From the NCBI RefSeq assembly GCF_004122105.1, contig NZ_SBKN01000007.1, positions 1 through 64,000 on the forward strand: a DNA stretch of 64,000 nucleotides, written 5' to 3'. Below the pieces are notes generated by a model. The model made no database searches. It was not told the origin of the DNA and was given only the letters and a program-made list of their open reading frames with translations. Source of the DNA: Flavobacterium stagni. Lineage in GTDB: Bacteria > Bacteroidota > Bacteroidia > Flavobacteriales > Flavobacteriaceae. Shown piece after piece: positions 46,815 through 55,948 of this stretch. How positions within the stretch are numbered: the stretch's first letter is position 1; every line of letters begins with the position of its first letter. The translations under genes and the position numbers were made by a program.

Positions 46815-47444
46815 TTAAATGTAATTTTCAGGTAAGCAAACATTATTTTCAGATTTGGTAATAATGATTTCGACAAATTTATCAATGTCTTGCTTATTAA
46901 ATTCTTTTATTTGTATCGTAATATCACTTTTTGTTTGAAAGCTAAGATTTAGATTTTTAGAAAATCTGTCAAATGTTATTTCTGTCAATTCTGATAAATC
47001 TCTTTCTATTTTCCATGGCCTATTCAAAATCAAATTTCTATTGTTTATAAAAATTGTATAAGGTTGCTTTTTTCTGAAAACATAAACCATTACTATGTCA
47101 ATAAATGGATATATCCAAAGAATAAGAATTAAAATAAATAATCTTTTAGGTTGATTATCAAATACAATTAATCCAGTCCAAAAAATCGCATTAAAGAGAC
47201 TCCCAAATTTAAATTTTCTACTATAACTTCTAATTTTAAAGTCAGAAATAAAATCTTTATTCAAAATAGAAAATTCAATAGAAATTATAATTGTAAAAAT
47301 TATAACAACAAAAAAAATATTTAATGACATAGGAAAGTTAAATTCCATTATTTGTCCTGTAAATAGAATTACATAGAATAGGACTGAAATAATCATCATT
47401 ATCATGTAACTACTGTTATCCAAAATAGCTGTTAACTTTCCCAT
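46815..47444 (-). CDS. Membrane protein with PH-like C-terminal domain, unknown
   Basis: A 209-residue protein with about four transmembrane helices (YMIMMIISVLFYVILFT, IFFVVIIFTIIISIEF, and two around FNAIFWTGLIVF and FILILILWIYPFIDIVMVYVF) and a soluble tail of about 80 residues. The tail (IFINNRNLILNRPWKIERDL and SFQTKSDITIQIKEFN) looks like the YdbT/PH-type domain of bacterial membrane proteins. The gene is AT-rich and rich in isoleucine and lysine, unlike core genes here. It is unidentified and belongs to the cassette-like island. Confidence 0.6.
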   Translation of the reverse strand: MGKLTAILDNSSYMIMMIISVLFYVILFTGQIMEFNFPMSLNIFFVVIIFTIIISIEFSILNKDFISDFKIRSYSRKFKFGSLFNAIFWTGLIVFDNQPKRLFILILILWIYPFIDIVMVYVFRKKQPYTIFINNRNLILNRPWKIERDLSELTEITFDRFSKNLNLSFQTKSDITIQIKEFNKQDIDKFVEIIITKSENNVCLPENYI

Positions 47445-47517
47445 AAGTAAGAATTATTTTGTTCCCCTCTCTTCCTCTATATTGGCGGGTAATCGTGTAA
47501 TTGAATAATAACCATCC

Positions 47518-47648
47518 TTACTCATTCACCCCAATTTTGTGTTTTTTTAGAATTGAATTAAACAGTTCCAATTGATTGGCTTCTTTCATGGCTTTATAAA
47601 TCATACTGATGACGCGTTCGGCAACGGTACGGTAGGCTGAGTTTTGTT
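47518..47648 (-). pseudogene. Truncated copy of the 3' end of the TPR gene at 50288
   Basis: About 130 bp match positions 50288-50418 with only six visible differences (about 95% identical). It still reads in frame: NSAYRTVAERVISMIYKAM, continuing to KKHKIGVNE and stop, with one change, Asp to Val. It has no start or upstream part. It forms a direct repeat that brackets the leucine-rich T9SS gene, so it marks a past duplication or insertion. The remaining 220 bp up to 47868 show no gene; they are AT-rich and only the stop region of the T9SS gene follows. Confidence 0.9.
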
Positions 47649-47868
47649 ATTGTGTCTCTATGTTTAATTAATACTTTTCAGATAGGATTGGCTGAAAAGG
47701 TTATTGCTTTATAAGACAAAATTTAAAAAAATATTACAGTAGTTATAATTGCAACTCATTTTTTTATTTGTGCTTAATTTCGCAGTCTAGCGAATGGTTA
47801 GATTTAGAGCAATAATCATTCATTTTATACTAAAAAAGGTGTTGTGTATAATTTCTCTTATTAAGCCA

Positions 47869-50169
47869 CTAATCTTTTACAATCTTTGTTCTGACTATTT
47901 CTTTGTTGGTGTAAACTTTGAGAATATAATTACCAGACCTTAATTGGCTTAAATCAACTTTGTTTTCATGAACTGAATTAGAACTTAATATTCTACCTGT
48001 AGTATCATAAATCTCAACTTTTAATATACGATTTGATGTTTTAAAGCTTAGTATATCTTTAACGGGGTTTGGATAAGTTATTATTTCATTATTATTATCG
48101 ATTTCATGAACCCCTAATGTGTTTTGAATTGTAGTTATGTAATTGTTGGTAATTATAGGGAAATTGTAGTCAAAATAGATATTCGCTGAATTACTAAAAG
48201 TGTCACCAACTATTAAATTTGAATTTGTTTTAATTTTGAAAGAAACATATCCATCATTATTTGCGTCATCAAATGGTAGATTTATATTCTGGAAAATAAA
48301 TTCTACATTATTTGTATTTGATATTTTAGTTTCAAAATTATGACTGCCACTTATTGGAATAAGAGAATTGATGTCAAATTTATTCAAGTTTATTATATCT
48401 TTTACAACAATATTTTGAGCATTTGCTGTTCCATTGTTTTCAAATCGGATTAAATAATGAACATATTCACCAATTTTATTTGTAGTAATCGTTGTTCCCT
48501 CTAAACAAGTTTTATCATTCGGGTCGTATGAATTCACAACCGTTTGGTTCAAAACTATATTGTTATCATTCGGAAATTCATCTGTTTGCCCATTAATGGA
48601 AGCAGCATAATTTAAAACGTTACCACTCAATAATGGAGGTGTTTCGGTAGGTGAATTTAAGTTAAATGTAATATTAATCTCTCTACTTTCAAATGGTGAA
48701 AGGTTTGTAAAGGTCCAATTTAAATTACCTGTTGATTGACTAGAAATAGAATATTGACTTGAAACAAAATCCAATACATCATCATTAAATGTTAGATTGA
48801 TTGTACCTGATTGAATTGTATTTCCTTTGTTTTTATAGATTAATTTAAAAATGGCGTCAAAACCAGGTCTCGCTTGATTAATTGGAAGAAATACAATTTC
48901 TAAATCGTTGTGATTTCCATTTGCTACAATACAAAAATCTTGATTATAAGGACTTACAGCAGTTGGAAAACTTACATTAAAAGAGTTGGGTTGGACTGTA
49001 AAATAAGTTGGGTTTTCTAAAACTGGGGTAATTGTGTGAGTCCCAGCTTGAACAGGTAAATTAAATAATCCTAAACTATTTGTTATAAAACTACCAGTGA
49101 TAGTGCCATTCGTAATTGTACATTTGAAATTTGGATAAATGATATCATTATTGTCACAGCCATTATTGTTACTGTCAAATTTGCTATCACCTTGTATTGT
49201 GTAAAATACTCCACCCGGTGTAAATGAACAATAGGAGTTTACTTGACAATTATTAATATTATAATCATTATTTAGACTGTTTATCAAGCTTATTTCATTT
49301 TCATCCGCACATATATATGTTAAATTAGGGTTATTTGAGTAATTGAAAAATACACTATTGTTAATTACACTACCATTTTTTACGTTCAAATTTATCAAAT
49401 TATTTCCTGTACAAAATAATTGTTGTAAGTTATGGCAATCGGATACATCAAGTTCACTTAATAGGTTGTTCAACAATCCAATAATTGTCAAATTGATACA
49501 GTTATCTAAATTGATACTTGTTAATAAATTAGAATTGCTTCTCAAAAGGTTTAAGTTACTTAAATTACTCAAATCTAAACTTGAAATTTGATTATTATCA
49601 CAATCAATTTCTTTTAAATTAATGCAATTTGAAACATTCAAACTTGTTAACTGGTTGTTGTAACAGTATAGCTTTTCTAAACTTATACAGCCTGTTAAGT
49701 TTATATTGGTTAATGAACTATTAACACAACTTAAGTATTTTAAATTTGATAGACCGCTTAGATTTAATGATGAGGCTTGATTTGATGAAATTTCTAGCTT
49801 TATTAGATTTTGTAAACTAGTAAGATTATGATTTGTGATAGGATTATTATTACAAGTTAAAACTTTTAAATTACTGAAATATTCTATACCTGAGAGATTA
49901 GTAATATTAGAATAATAAATATTTAAAAATTGAATATTTAATGCTTCTGTGATTTGAATTTCACCATCGTCATTTACATCAATTTTGCAATAACCATTTG
50001 GATTTAAAGTTGATAGGTTTGAATTGACTTGAGTATTATTTGAGGCTATGTTTGTGTTGCTATTTGCTGCTAATAATTTTGCTTTGAAATTAGCATCTGG
50101 AAAATTGATAATTTGAGCATAACTTAACCCTGAAAAAGCAAGAAGTATAAAAAAGATTTTTGATTTCAT
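47869..50169 (-). CDS. Leucine-rich repeat T9SS type A sorting-domain protein
   Basis: A 766-residue secreted protein with a signal peptide (FFILLAFSGLSYAQ). Residues about 85-310 are leucine-rich repeats of the LTSLNVSNCxNLxxI type (LKVLTCNNNPIT, LEKLYCYNNQLT and so on). The middle holds an SdrD/CarboxypepD-like segment (QGDSKFDSNNNGCD) and a DUF11/DUF7619-like beta domain (DPNDKTCLEG and IRFENNGTANAQNIVVKDI). The last 75 residues are a type A sorting domain (ITYPNPVKDILSF, VEIYDTTGRIL, LRSGNYILKVYTN). It is probably an adhesin or surface receptor. It is more AT-rich than neighbours and sits between two copies of the TPR gene's 3' end, which suggests horizontal gain. Confidence 0.9.
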   Translation of the reverse strand: MKSKIFFILLAFSGLSYAQIINFPDANFKAKLLAANSNTNIASNNTQVNSNLSTLNPNGYCKIDVNDDGEIQITEALNIQFLNIYYSNITNLSGIEYFSNLKVLTCNNNPITNHNLTSLQNLIKLEISSNQASSLNLSGLSNLKYLSCVNSSLTNINLTGCISLEKLYCYNNQLTSLNVSNCINLKEIDCDNNQISSLDLSNLSNLNLLRSNSNLLTSINLDNCINLTIIGLLNNLLSELDVSDCHNLQQLFCTGNNLINLNVKNGSVINNSVFFNYSNNPNLTYICADENEISLINSLNNDYNINNCQVNSYCSFTPGGVFYTIQGDSKFDSNNNGCDNNDIIYPNFKCTITNGTITGSFITNSLGLFNLPVQAGTHTITPVLENPTYFTVQPNSFNVSFPTAVSPYNQDFCIVANGNHNDLEIVFLPINQARPGFDAIFKLIYKNKGNTIQSGTINLTFNDDVLDFVSSQYSISSQSTGNLNWTFTNLSPFESREINITFNLNSPTETPPLLSGNVLNYAASINGQTDEFPNDNNIVLNQTVVNSYDPNDKTCLEGTTITTNKIGEYVHYLIRFENNGTANAQNIVVKDIINLNKFDINSLIPISGSHNFETKISNTNNVEFIFQNINLPFDDANNDGYVSFKIKTNSNLIVGDTFSNSANIYFDYNFPIITNNYITTIQNTLGVHEIDNNNEIITYPNPVKDILSFKTSNRILKVEIYDTTGRILSSNSVHENKVDLSQLRSGNYILKVYTNKEIVRTKIVKD

Positions 50170-50287
50170 TTTGCTTGGAATTATTTTTTGAAAGTTTAAG
50201 TGGTGATGTTAGATAATTGAAGTGTAAGTGAAGAGCACTTAAACTTGATTTTTATGTAGATATGCAACGATAGAATGATATTCTGCT

Positions 50288-51271
50288 TTACTCATTCACC
50301 CCAATTTTGTGTTTTTTCAGTATCGAATTAAACAGCTCCAATTGATTGGCTTCTTTCATGGCTTTATAAATCATACTGATGACGCGTTCGGCATCGGTAC
50401 GGTAAGCTGAGTTTTGTTCTGAATAAAGAACAAGGGCCTGACACATATTGTCTAACGCTTTTTCTTGATCGTTTAAATTACTGTGGTAAATTAATCCAAT
50501 ACCATAAAATACTTCGGGGTTGTTGGGGGTAATTTTGGACAATCGTTCATAGGCTTTAATGGCTTTTTTGAATTCTCCTTTATAACCATAAGCGATAGCA
50601 ATGTTTTGAAGAGGCATTGTACCGTTGGGGTCTATTTTTAAAGATTTTTCATAGGCCTCAATGGCTTCGTTGTATTTGTTTAATCGGCGGTAACAAATTC
50701 CCATATTGTCATAAGCAAAGGCAAATTTGGGGTCAAAAACTACTGCTTTTTCATAATTTACAATTGCAGCTTGAAAGTCGCCTTTTTGGGTTTCATCTAA
50801 ACCTTTTCGGTAGAATTTCATGGCTTCCTCATTACTTGATAACGAATATTCACTCAAGCGGTCATTGATAGCCAATTTGGTTTTTAATGCGGGACAATTG
50901 TCCATTAAATACTCTTGTAATTCATAATAATATTTCTTGTAAGTCTCCGAATTGGTATTGGTGTTAATCTCAACATTCGTTGATTTCTCACCCGACTTTT
51001 CCGCTTGTTTTTGGGCATCCGATAGTTTGACGATCATTTGATAAGCCATTACCTTATCGTCAATACAGGCTTTGATTTCAGCGTTAATACTGTCCCTGGA
51101 TTTACTCCCTGTTTGAATACTGTCAATACATTTGCAAATTCCATCCCCCGTACTTTTTTTGAAGTCGATATTTAAGTCGGAAAGCTTAACTTCTTTACTT
51201 TTTTCATCTTGCGCAAAGGCCGCAATAGTTGTCAATAACACCAAGGTAAGTGTGTAAATAAGGCGTAACAT
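50288..51271 (-). CDS. Exported tetratricopeptide repeat protein
   Basis: A 327-residue protein with a signal peptide (LIYTLTLVLLTTIAAFAQ). A linker with the CKCIDSIQTGSK segment and then TPR repeats follow, clearest at EEAMKFYRKGLDETQKGDFQ, AIVNYEKAVVFDPKFAFAYD and AIEAYEKSLKIDPNGTMPLQ. TPRs bind proteins; the partners are unknown. I chose the ATG giving MLRLIYTLT; an upstream frame would add 45 low-complexity residues encoded by a short-period repeat, which is not credible. Its last 130 bp are duplicated at 47518-47648. Confidence 0.8.
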   Translation of the reverse strand: MLRLIYTLTLVLLTTIAAFAQDEKSKEVKLSDLNIDFKKSTGDGICKCIDSIQTGSKSRDSINAEIKACIDDKVMAYQMIVKLSDAQKQAEKSGEKSTNVEINTNTNSETYKKYYYELQEYLMDNCPALKTKLAINDRLSEYSLSSNEEAMKFYRKGLDETQKGDFQAAIVNYEKAVVFDPKFAFAYDNMGICYRRLNKYNEAIEAYEKSLKIDPNGTMPLQNIAIAYGYKGEFKKAIKAYERLSKITPNNPEVFYGIGLIYHSNLNDQEKALDNMCQALVLYSEQNSAYRTDAERVISMIYKAMKEANQLELFNSILKKHKIGVNE

Positions 51272-51295
51272 AGGCGAATAATTTTGGTGAATATA

Positions 51296-51440
51296 CGAAT
51301 TTTTTGGAAAAAGGGGGTGAGTGTGAAGAATGTAAAAGTGTAAAGAGTGTAAAGGGTGTATGTGTGTAGCGAGTGTAAAAGTCGAAAACGATTTTGTTTT
51401 ACGCACCCCTAATCCCTAATTCATAATTCATAACTCCTAA
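51296..51440. repeat. Drifting short-period repeats before the TPR gene
   Basis: Units of AGTGTAAAGAGTGTAAAGGG type decay into TAATTCATAATTCATAACT. They produce a false N-terminal reading frame ahead of the TPR gene. The TPR promoter must lie in or beyond them. Confidence 0.65.
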
Positions 51441-53261
51441 TTACTCTATCACCATTCCCTTCAACGTCAGTCGGTAGGTTTCCAGCAAATCGCATTTGTT
51501 TACGATACCGTAGTATTTTCCGGATTTAAGAACGATAAGGGTGTTTTGTTGCGCGGCATCAAATTTATCCATAATCAATTCCATGCCGTCGTCGTGATTC
51601 AATACCGTTTCTAAGGGTTGCATCCATTCTTCGATGGAGCCAAATTTCACGCGGTAGGCATTGAAAATAAAGGATTTTAAGTAGTTGATATCCAAAACGC
51701 CGATGACTTTGTTTTTGTCGTCCAACACCGGGAACAGGGGTTGTTGGGTAGATTGTAGAGCTTGAATAACATCCTCCACCGTATCGGTCAGTTGGAAGGT
51801 TTTGGATTCTAGTTGTACATGGGATAAAAAGTCGATGCTCAACAAGACATTTTTATCTTTATCACCAGTAAACACTTCGCCTTTGTCGGCTAAGGCTTTC
51901 ACGTCCATGGAATGTTTTTCAAATTTTCGGGAAACGGCAAAACTGATGGAGGAAACCATCATCAACGGGACCATCAAGTCGTAACCGCCTGTGATTTCTC
52001 CAATCAAGAAAATCGAGGTAAGCGGCGCATGAAACAAGCCACTTAAAATACCCGCCATACCCACCATGGTGAAGTTGGCCACAGGCAAATGGGAATTGAT
52101 ACCCGTGAGGTCCATGATTTTAACAACCACAAATCCCAAATAGGATCCCACAAACAGGGAAGGGGCGAAGTTACCGCCATTTCCTCCAGAGCCTAAGGTG
52201 AGACCGGTTGCCAACGACTTTAGAAAAACGATGATACCCACAAACCCGATCAATACCCATTCTTTGGATTTGAAAGGTTCGAGTAAGGTGTTATCCAACA
52301 AACTTTCAGGATGTGCGGTTGATAGGGTTTTGATGCTTTCGTATCCTTCTCCAAATAAAGTGGGAAAGAAAAAGATGAGTAGGGCTAAGAGTAGTGCGCC
52401 GATAAAAGCACGGCGGTATGAATTGAGTCTGTAACGGTTGAAAAAATGTTCGACCCGTCTAAAGTTCCGCGCGTGATACACCGATACCAATCCTGAGGCC
52501 AACCCCAAAAGAATGTAATACGGTATATTATGGTAGTCAAACGGTTTGATGTCTTTAAAACTCAGTAAGATGTCCTGACTCAACAAAATATTCGACACCA
52601 AAGCGCCCGTGGCTGCAGAGATCATAATTGGGATAAAGGCCGAAATACTCACATCGGTCAACACCACTTCTATGGCAAACAAAACGCCGGCAATGGGTGC
52701 GTTGAAGGCAGCGCCAATTCCGGCCGCAACACCACAAGCCAACAATAAAATACGGTCTTTTTGGGACAAGCGGTATTTTTGGGCGTAATTTGAACCAAAA
52801 GCAGCTCCGGTGATGGTAATCGGACTCTCCAACCCCGCAGAGCCCCCGAGTCCGACGGTGAGCGAACTCGTAACGATTTGCGCATACATTTGTTTGCGGG
52901 GCATAATCCCACCTTTTTTAGCAACTGCATAAAGGATGCGCGAACTTCCTTTTTCGATGGATCCGTCTAAGAATTTACGAATGACGATGACCGTGAGTAG
53001 GATTCCGATGATTGGGAAAATACTGTTGGCATACGGCAATTTGAGGTATTGGTTAACGTAATTGGCAAAGAGAAAAACGTTGTGGGCGAAGTTTTTCAGG
53101 ATGATTACTGCCAAAGCACAGGAAACCGCTACGGCTACACTGGAAAGGTAGATGAAATTACGTTCCGAAAGGACGGCTTTCGCCATGAAGAACACGGTCT
53201 CCAAGCGTCGCATACCTTTGCGTAAGCCCACTAAAACTGTTGCCGTTTTCCGGTTGCCCAT
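51441..53261 (-). CDS. CLC family chloride channel with CBS domains
   Basis: A 606-residue polytopic protein with the CLC core (about residues 20-440) and a C-terminal pair of CBS domains (from about residue 480, including IGVLDINYLKSFIFNAY and YYGIVNKCDLLE). The selectivity-filter elements are GSAGLESP with the gating glutamate, GIGAAFNAP and GNGGNFAP. At the position of the E. coli proton glutamate E203 the sequence reads FAIEVVLTD, that is, Val, as in CLC channels, so it is probably a chloride channel rather than a proton exchanger. CBS domains usually sense adenine nucleotides. It is a single gene. Confidence 0.92.
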   Translation of the reverse strand: MGNRKTATVLVGLRKGMRRLETVFFMAKAVLSERNFIYLSSVAVAVSCALAVIILKNFAHNVFLFANYVNQYLKLPYANSIFPIIGILLTVIVIRKFLDGSIEKGSSRILYAVAKKGGIMPRKQMYAQIVTSSLTVGLGGSAGLESPITITGAAFGSNYAQKYRLSQKDRILLLACGVAAGIGAAFNAPIAGVLFAIEVVLTDVSISAFIPIMISAATGALVSNILLSQDILLSFKDIKPFDYHNIPYYILLGLASGLVSVYHARNFRRVEHFFNRYRLNSYRRAFIGALLLALLIFFFPTLFGEGYESIKTLSTAHPESLLDNTLLEPFKSKEWVLIGFVGIIVFLKSLATGLTLGSGGNGGNFAPSLFVGSYLGFVVVKIMDLTGINSHLPVANFTMVGMAGILSGLFHAPLTSIFLIGEITGGYDLMVPLMMVSSISFAVSRKFEKHSMDVKALADKGEVFTGDKDKNVLLSIDFLSHVQLESKTFQLTDTVEDVIQALQSTQQPLFPVLDDKNKVIGVLDINYLKSFIFNAYRVKFGSIEEWMQPLETVLNHDDGMELIMDKFDAAQQNTLIVLKSGKYYGIVNKCDLLETYRLTLKGMVIE

Positions 53262-53304
53262 ACCTTACAATTGAATGGCAAAGGTACTCTTTTTCTTTGG
53301 GAAC

Positions 53305-53330
53305 AAAAAGGGAACCGTAGCTCCCTTTGT
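53305..53330 (-). terminator. Rho-independent terminator
   Basis: A stem AAAGGGA/TCCCTTT with an 8-nt loop and a T run on the minus strand, 6 nt after the stop of the 53855 gene. Confidence 0.78.
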
Positions 53331-53336
53331 TTCTTT

Positions 53337-53855
53337 TTATTTCAATCGAAGTGTGGTATTGGTAAAAGGAATTCGGTTCATTGGCGTAAAAATTAACTCA
53401 GGATAAGTGTTAATGACTATATCATAGCTTCCTTCTTTTTGTATTCTTTTAATTTCGATAACCCCCACATCCTCCGTAAATACAAAGGGTTTGTCTGTTG
53501 CAACCGATTGAAGTCCGTTAGTGATAAAGTAAAACAACTTGTTTTTTTCAATTGGGCTGTTGTCGATGTACACAAAGTCCTCGTAACAGCAAACGAGTGT
53601 GGGAAAATTTACCCCTGTGATGTAATGAATACTTCCACGTATGGTGATTGAGTTGGTGGAATGATCGGTTGTACAATTAATTTTTTCAAGATAATTTCCT
53701 TTTTTTTCAAAGGAATAGATTTTTATTTTTTCGACCGGAAATTTCCAATCGAATTGGAGAGTGAGTTTCAATTCATTCGAACCCGAGGCTTGTCCATAAC
53801 CTAGTGAGCATAGGAAAAGCAACATTAATAATGCCTGTTTTTTCATGCTTTTCAT
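53337..53855 (-). CDS. Secreted hypothetical protein
   Basis: A 172-residue protein with a signal peptide (KQALLMLLFLCSLGYGQ). The mature part is beta-rich (LTLQFDWKFPVEKIKIYSF, FVYIDNSPIEKNKLFYF) and has a CCYE cysteine pair. No family is recognised. Its start overlaps the SIMPL gene stop (TAATG), so both are probably translated together. The methionine at the overlap was taken as start; MKKQALL, three codons later, is also possible. Confidence 0.65.
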   Translation of the reverse strand: MKSMKKQALLMLLFLCSLGYGQASGSNELKLTLQFDWKFPVEKIKIYSFEKKGNYLEKINCTTDHSTNSITIRGSIHYITGVNFPTLVCCYEDFVYIDNSPIEKNKLFYFITNGLQSVATDKPFVFTEDVGVIEIKRIQKEGSYDIVINTYPELIFTPMNRIPFTNTTLRLK

Positions 53856-54847
53856 TATAAATTCAACAATTTAATGTCACCCGCAGGGGTCACGATATAA
53901 TAGCGGTTGTTGCGAATAATGGTATTTTTCGGCAATTGGTCTTCTTTTAATTTAATGCGAATGGTTAAGTCGTAAAACGCTTGAATCGAAGGTTCTGCCA
54001 CGTCGCCATTGATCACAAAATTGTGGTCTTTCATCAAGGCCGGATTGTAATATTCGGTGGTGTTTTTCTTGATGTCGTTCACCTGACTCTTCGGGTCAAA
54101 GTTGGAGGAAGCTTGTGAATAGGCCGAGTAATTGCGGTAACTTTCCATGGGGTAGGTCACGTTGAATCCTTCTTGAATGGTTTTCTCTTTTTTGGTGAGG
54201 TCCATATTCATGAGGGAGGAATAATTCGCGGTCATTTCTTTGAATTGTTCCAAGGCTTTGCGCTGCATTTGGGTTCGAATTTGGTCAAAATTAACCGTCA
54301 CATAATCCACTTTGGCCAAGTCATAGATTTCATTTTTTCCACAAATGGACATAATTTTATCCATGTCGCGACTGGTTCGAAAACGGATGATGAGGTTCTT
54401 TTTTAATTCAAATCCGGCCGGTTTTTCATTGTAGGTTTTTGGATTAAAGATTTTCTTTTCTACGGCATATTCATAAGTAGGGACAAATGAAATCATGTCG
54501 GTCATCACCACTATGTCTTTGCTGTAGGCGTCTAATTCTTTGATCACATTGTTGATGCGTTCGTCCATGAGGTTGGTGGCTTCTTCGGCTGATTTTCCCA
54601 GTTGTAATACGCTGAAGGTGGCAACTTGTGTTGTGGCTTTTTCATTGTAAATGCCTTTGATGACAATTACCATTTCGTTTTCACTACTCGAAGTGGTTTG
54701 AAGTGTGTTCACCCGATTCACGGTGTAATTGTTGTTGTGGTAGTTGGCATTGCCCGAAGTTTCGTTATAGTTGGCATTTCCTGAATGTTGTGCCGAAAGC
54801 ATAAATGTTGTGCCTAATGCAGCGGCTAAAATTACTTTTGTGTTCAT
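53855..54847 (-). CDS. SIMPL (DUF541) domain periplasmic protein
   Basis: A 330-residue exported protein with a signal peptide (LAAALGTTFMLSAQ), a short NANYNETSGNANYHNNNY repeat linker, and a SIMPL domain from about residue 58 (GIYNEKATTQVATFSVLQLG, LMDERINNVIKELDAY, KNLIIRFRTS). The family is of unknown biochemical role; some members affect oxidative stress or outer-membrane properties. It is the first gene of a two-gene operon and is transcribed divergently from the 55017 operon. Confidence 0.85.
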   Translation of the reverse strand: MNTKVILAAALGTTFMLSAQHSGNANYNETSGNANYHNNNYTVNRVNTLQTTSSSENEMVIVIKGIYNEKATTQVATFSVLQLGKSAEEATNLMDERINNVIKELDAYSKDIVVMTDMISFVPTYEYAVEKKIFNPKTYNEKPAGFELKKNLIIRFRTSRDMDKIMSICGKNEIYDLAKVDYVTVNFDQIRTQMQRKALEQFKEMTANYSSLMNMDLTKKEKTIQEGFNVTYPMESYRNYSAYSQASSNFDPKSQVNDIKKNTTEYYNPALMKDHNFVINGDVAEPSIQAFYDLTIRIKLKEDQLPKNTIIRNNRYYIVTPAGDIKLLNL

Positions 54848-55016
54848 AGGATATTAAATTTTAAAATTTGATGAACCAAAATTAGACATGGGTGTTTCTA
54901 ACCTTTGGCAAATCAACTTTCTCTTTACTGTAAAGTAATTTGGTTATTTTTACAGTGAATTTGCAGTGGATTTTCTGCGAAATTTGACCCATCGCTCCTT
55001 AATTTTGAACGTCGGA

Positions 55017-55946
55017 ATGAACGAAATGCAAGCTTTTCAGGAATTGAAAACACGAGTGCTCGAGCGCTACCGTGAGCATTATCCGTATTTTCAGGGGACA
55101 TGGAAAACGTTTTCCTCTCAAGATATACTGAATTTGATTGCGTTATTGGAATCGGAATGTAAAGAAACGGTGAGTGAAAAATGGATTTACACCCATTTGA
55201 AACCCGAATCCAATGACAAGTTGCCGCGCAAGTCGATGCTTAATGTATTGTGCCGTTTTGTGGGAGTAGCGAGTTGGGATGCCTTTTGTTTTGTTCCTCC
55301 AACGGAAACAGAAAATTCAACGGAAATAGATTCCACAAAAAAAGCCTACCAGCGCAGTTGGAAGTTACCACTTGGGGTCTTAGTACTCGTGGTGATGGGC
55401 GTGGTACTGTTTAATCGATTTGGAGAAGCTGCACCGAAAGAAGTCCCTGTTCGTTTGCAAAATCAATATACGAATGAACCCATTGATAGTGCCGAAGTTC
55501 AGGTGTATGAAGTAACCGATTCGGCCCAACAACAACCGATGACGAAGGAGGAATTGCAAAAGAAAATCGCAACCCAACCCGTGAAAGTGTTGGTGAAGAG
55601 TCCGTTTTATAAAGATACTGTCGTGCAATTACCGCCATCGGATGCTAAACAAAATACGCCCGTGGTACAATTGCAACCCGATGATTATGCGATGATGGTG
55701 AAAGCTTTTTTGAAGGCGGATATTCAAGATTGGCAAAAGCGAAAGCAGCAATTGCAAAAGATTTTATCTCCCGATTTGGAGGTGTTGGTGATGTTGAAAG
55801 GCGGATTGGGAACGGAGTATTATAACAAAACAGAATTTGTGCGCAAACTCACCATTCCGACACCCGTACTCAAACGCTGGGAAATTGTTGCCTTGGAAAA
55901 TGAACCGGATGGTACGATCCGAAAACTACGAATTAAACAAGAATAA
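55017..55946 (+). CDS. Single-pass membrane protein with N-terminal helical and exported C-terminal domains
   Basis: A 309-residue protein. The first 100 residues are helical and rich in aromatic residues (YREHYPYFQGTWKTFSSQDI and KWIYTHLK...LPRKSMLNVL), a module seen in other Flavobacteriaceae proteins before a membrane anchor. A transmembrane helix follows (WKLPLGVLVLVVMGVVLFN, about residues 115-133) and an exported region with PVRLQNQYTNEPIDSAEVQV. That region resembles a CarboxypepD-regulatory-like sheet and ends in the WQKRKQQLQKI helix. I chose the ATG giving MNEMQAF; a GTG 51 nt upstream is possible. Function unknown; possibly a membrane sensor. Confidence 0.6.
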   Translation: MNEMQAFQELKTRVLERYREHYPYFQGTWKTFSSQDILNLIALLESECKETVSEKWIYTHLKPESNDKLPRKSMLNVLCRFVGVASWDAFCFVPPTETENSTEIDSTKKAYQRSWKLPLGVLVLVVMGVVLFNRFGEAAPKEVPVRLQNQYTNEPIDSAEVQVYEVTDSAQQQPMTKEELQKKIATQPVKVLVKSPFYKDTVVQLPPSDAKQNTPVVQLQPDDYAMMVKAFLKADIQDWQKRKQQLQKILSPDLEVLVMLKGGLGTEYYNKTEFVRKLTIPTPVLKRWEIVALENEPDGTIRKLRIKQE

Positions 55947-55948
55947 GC

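Noticed and set aside
47518..47868. A real short gene in the truncated TPR copy
   Set aside because: It lacks a start and signal peptide and is plainly the 3' end of the neighbouring gene.
51272..51406. N-terminal extension of the TPR protein
   Set aside because: The extra residues are encoded by a drifting repeat and precede a perfect signal peptide.
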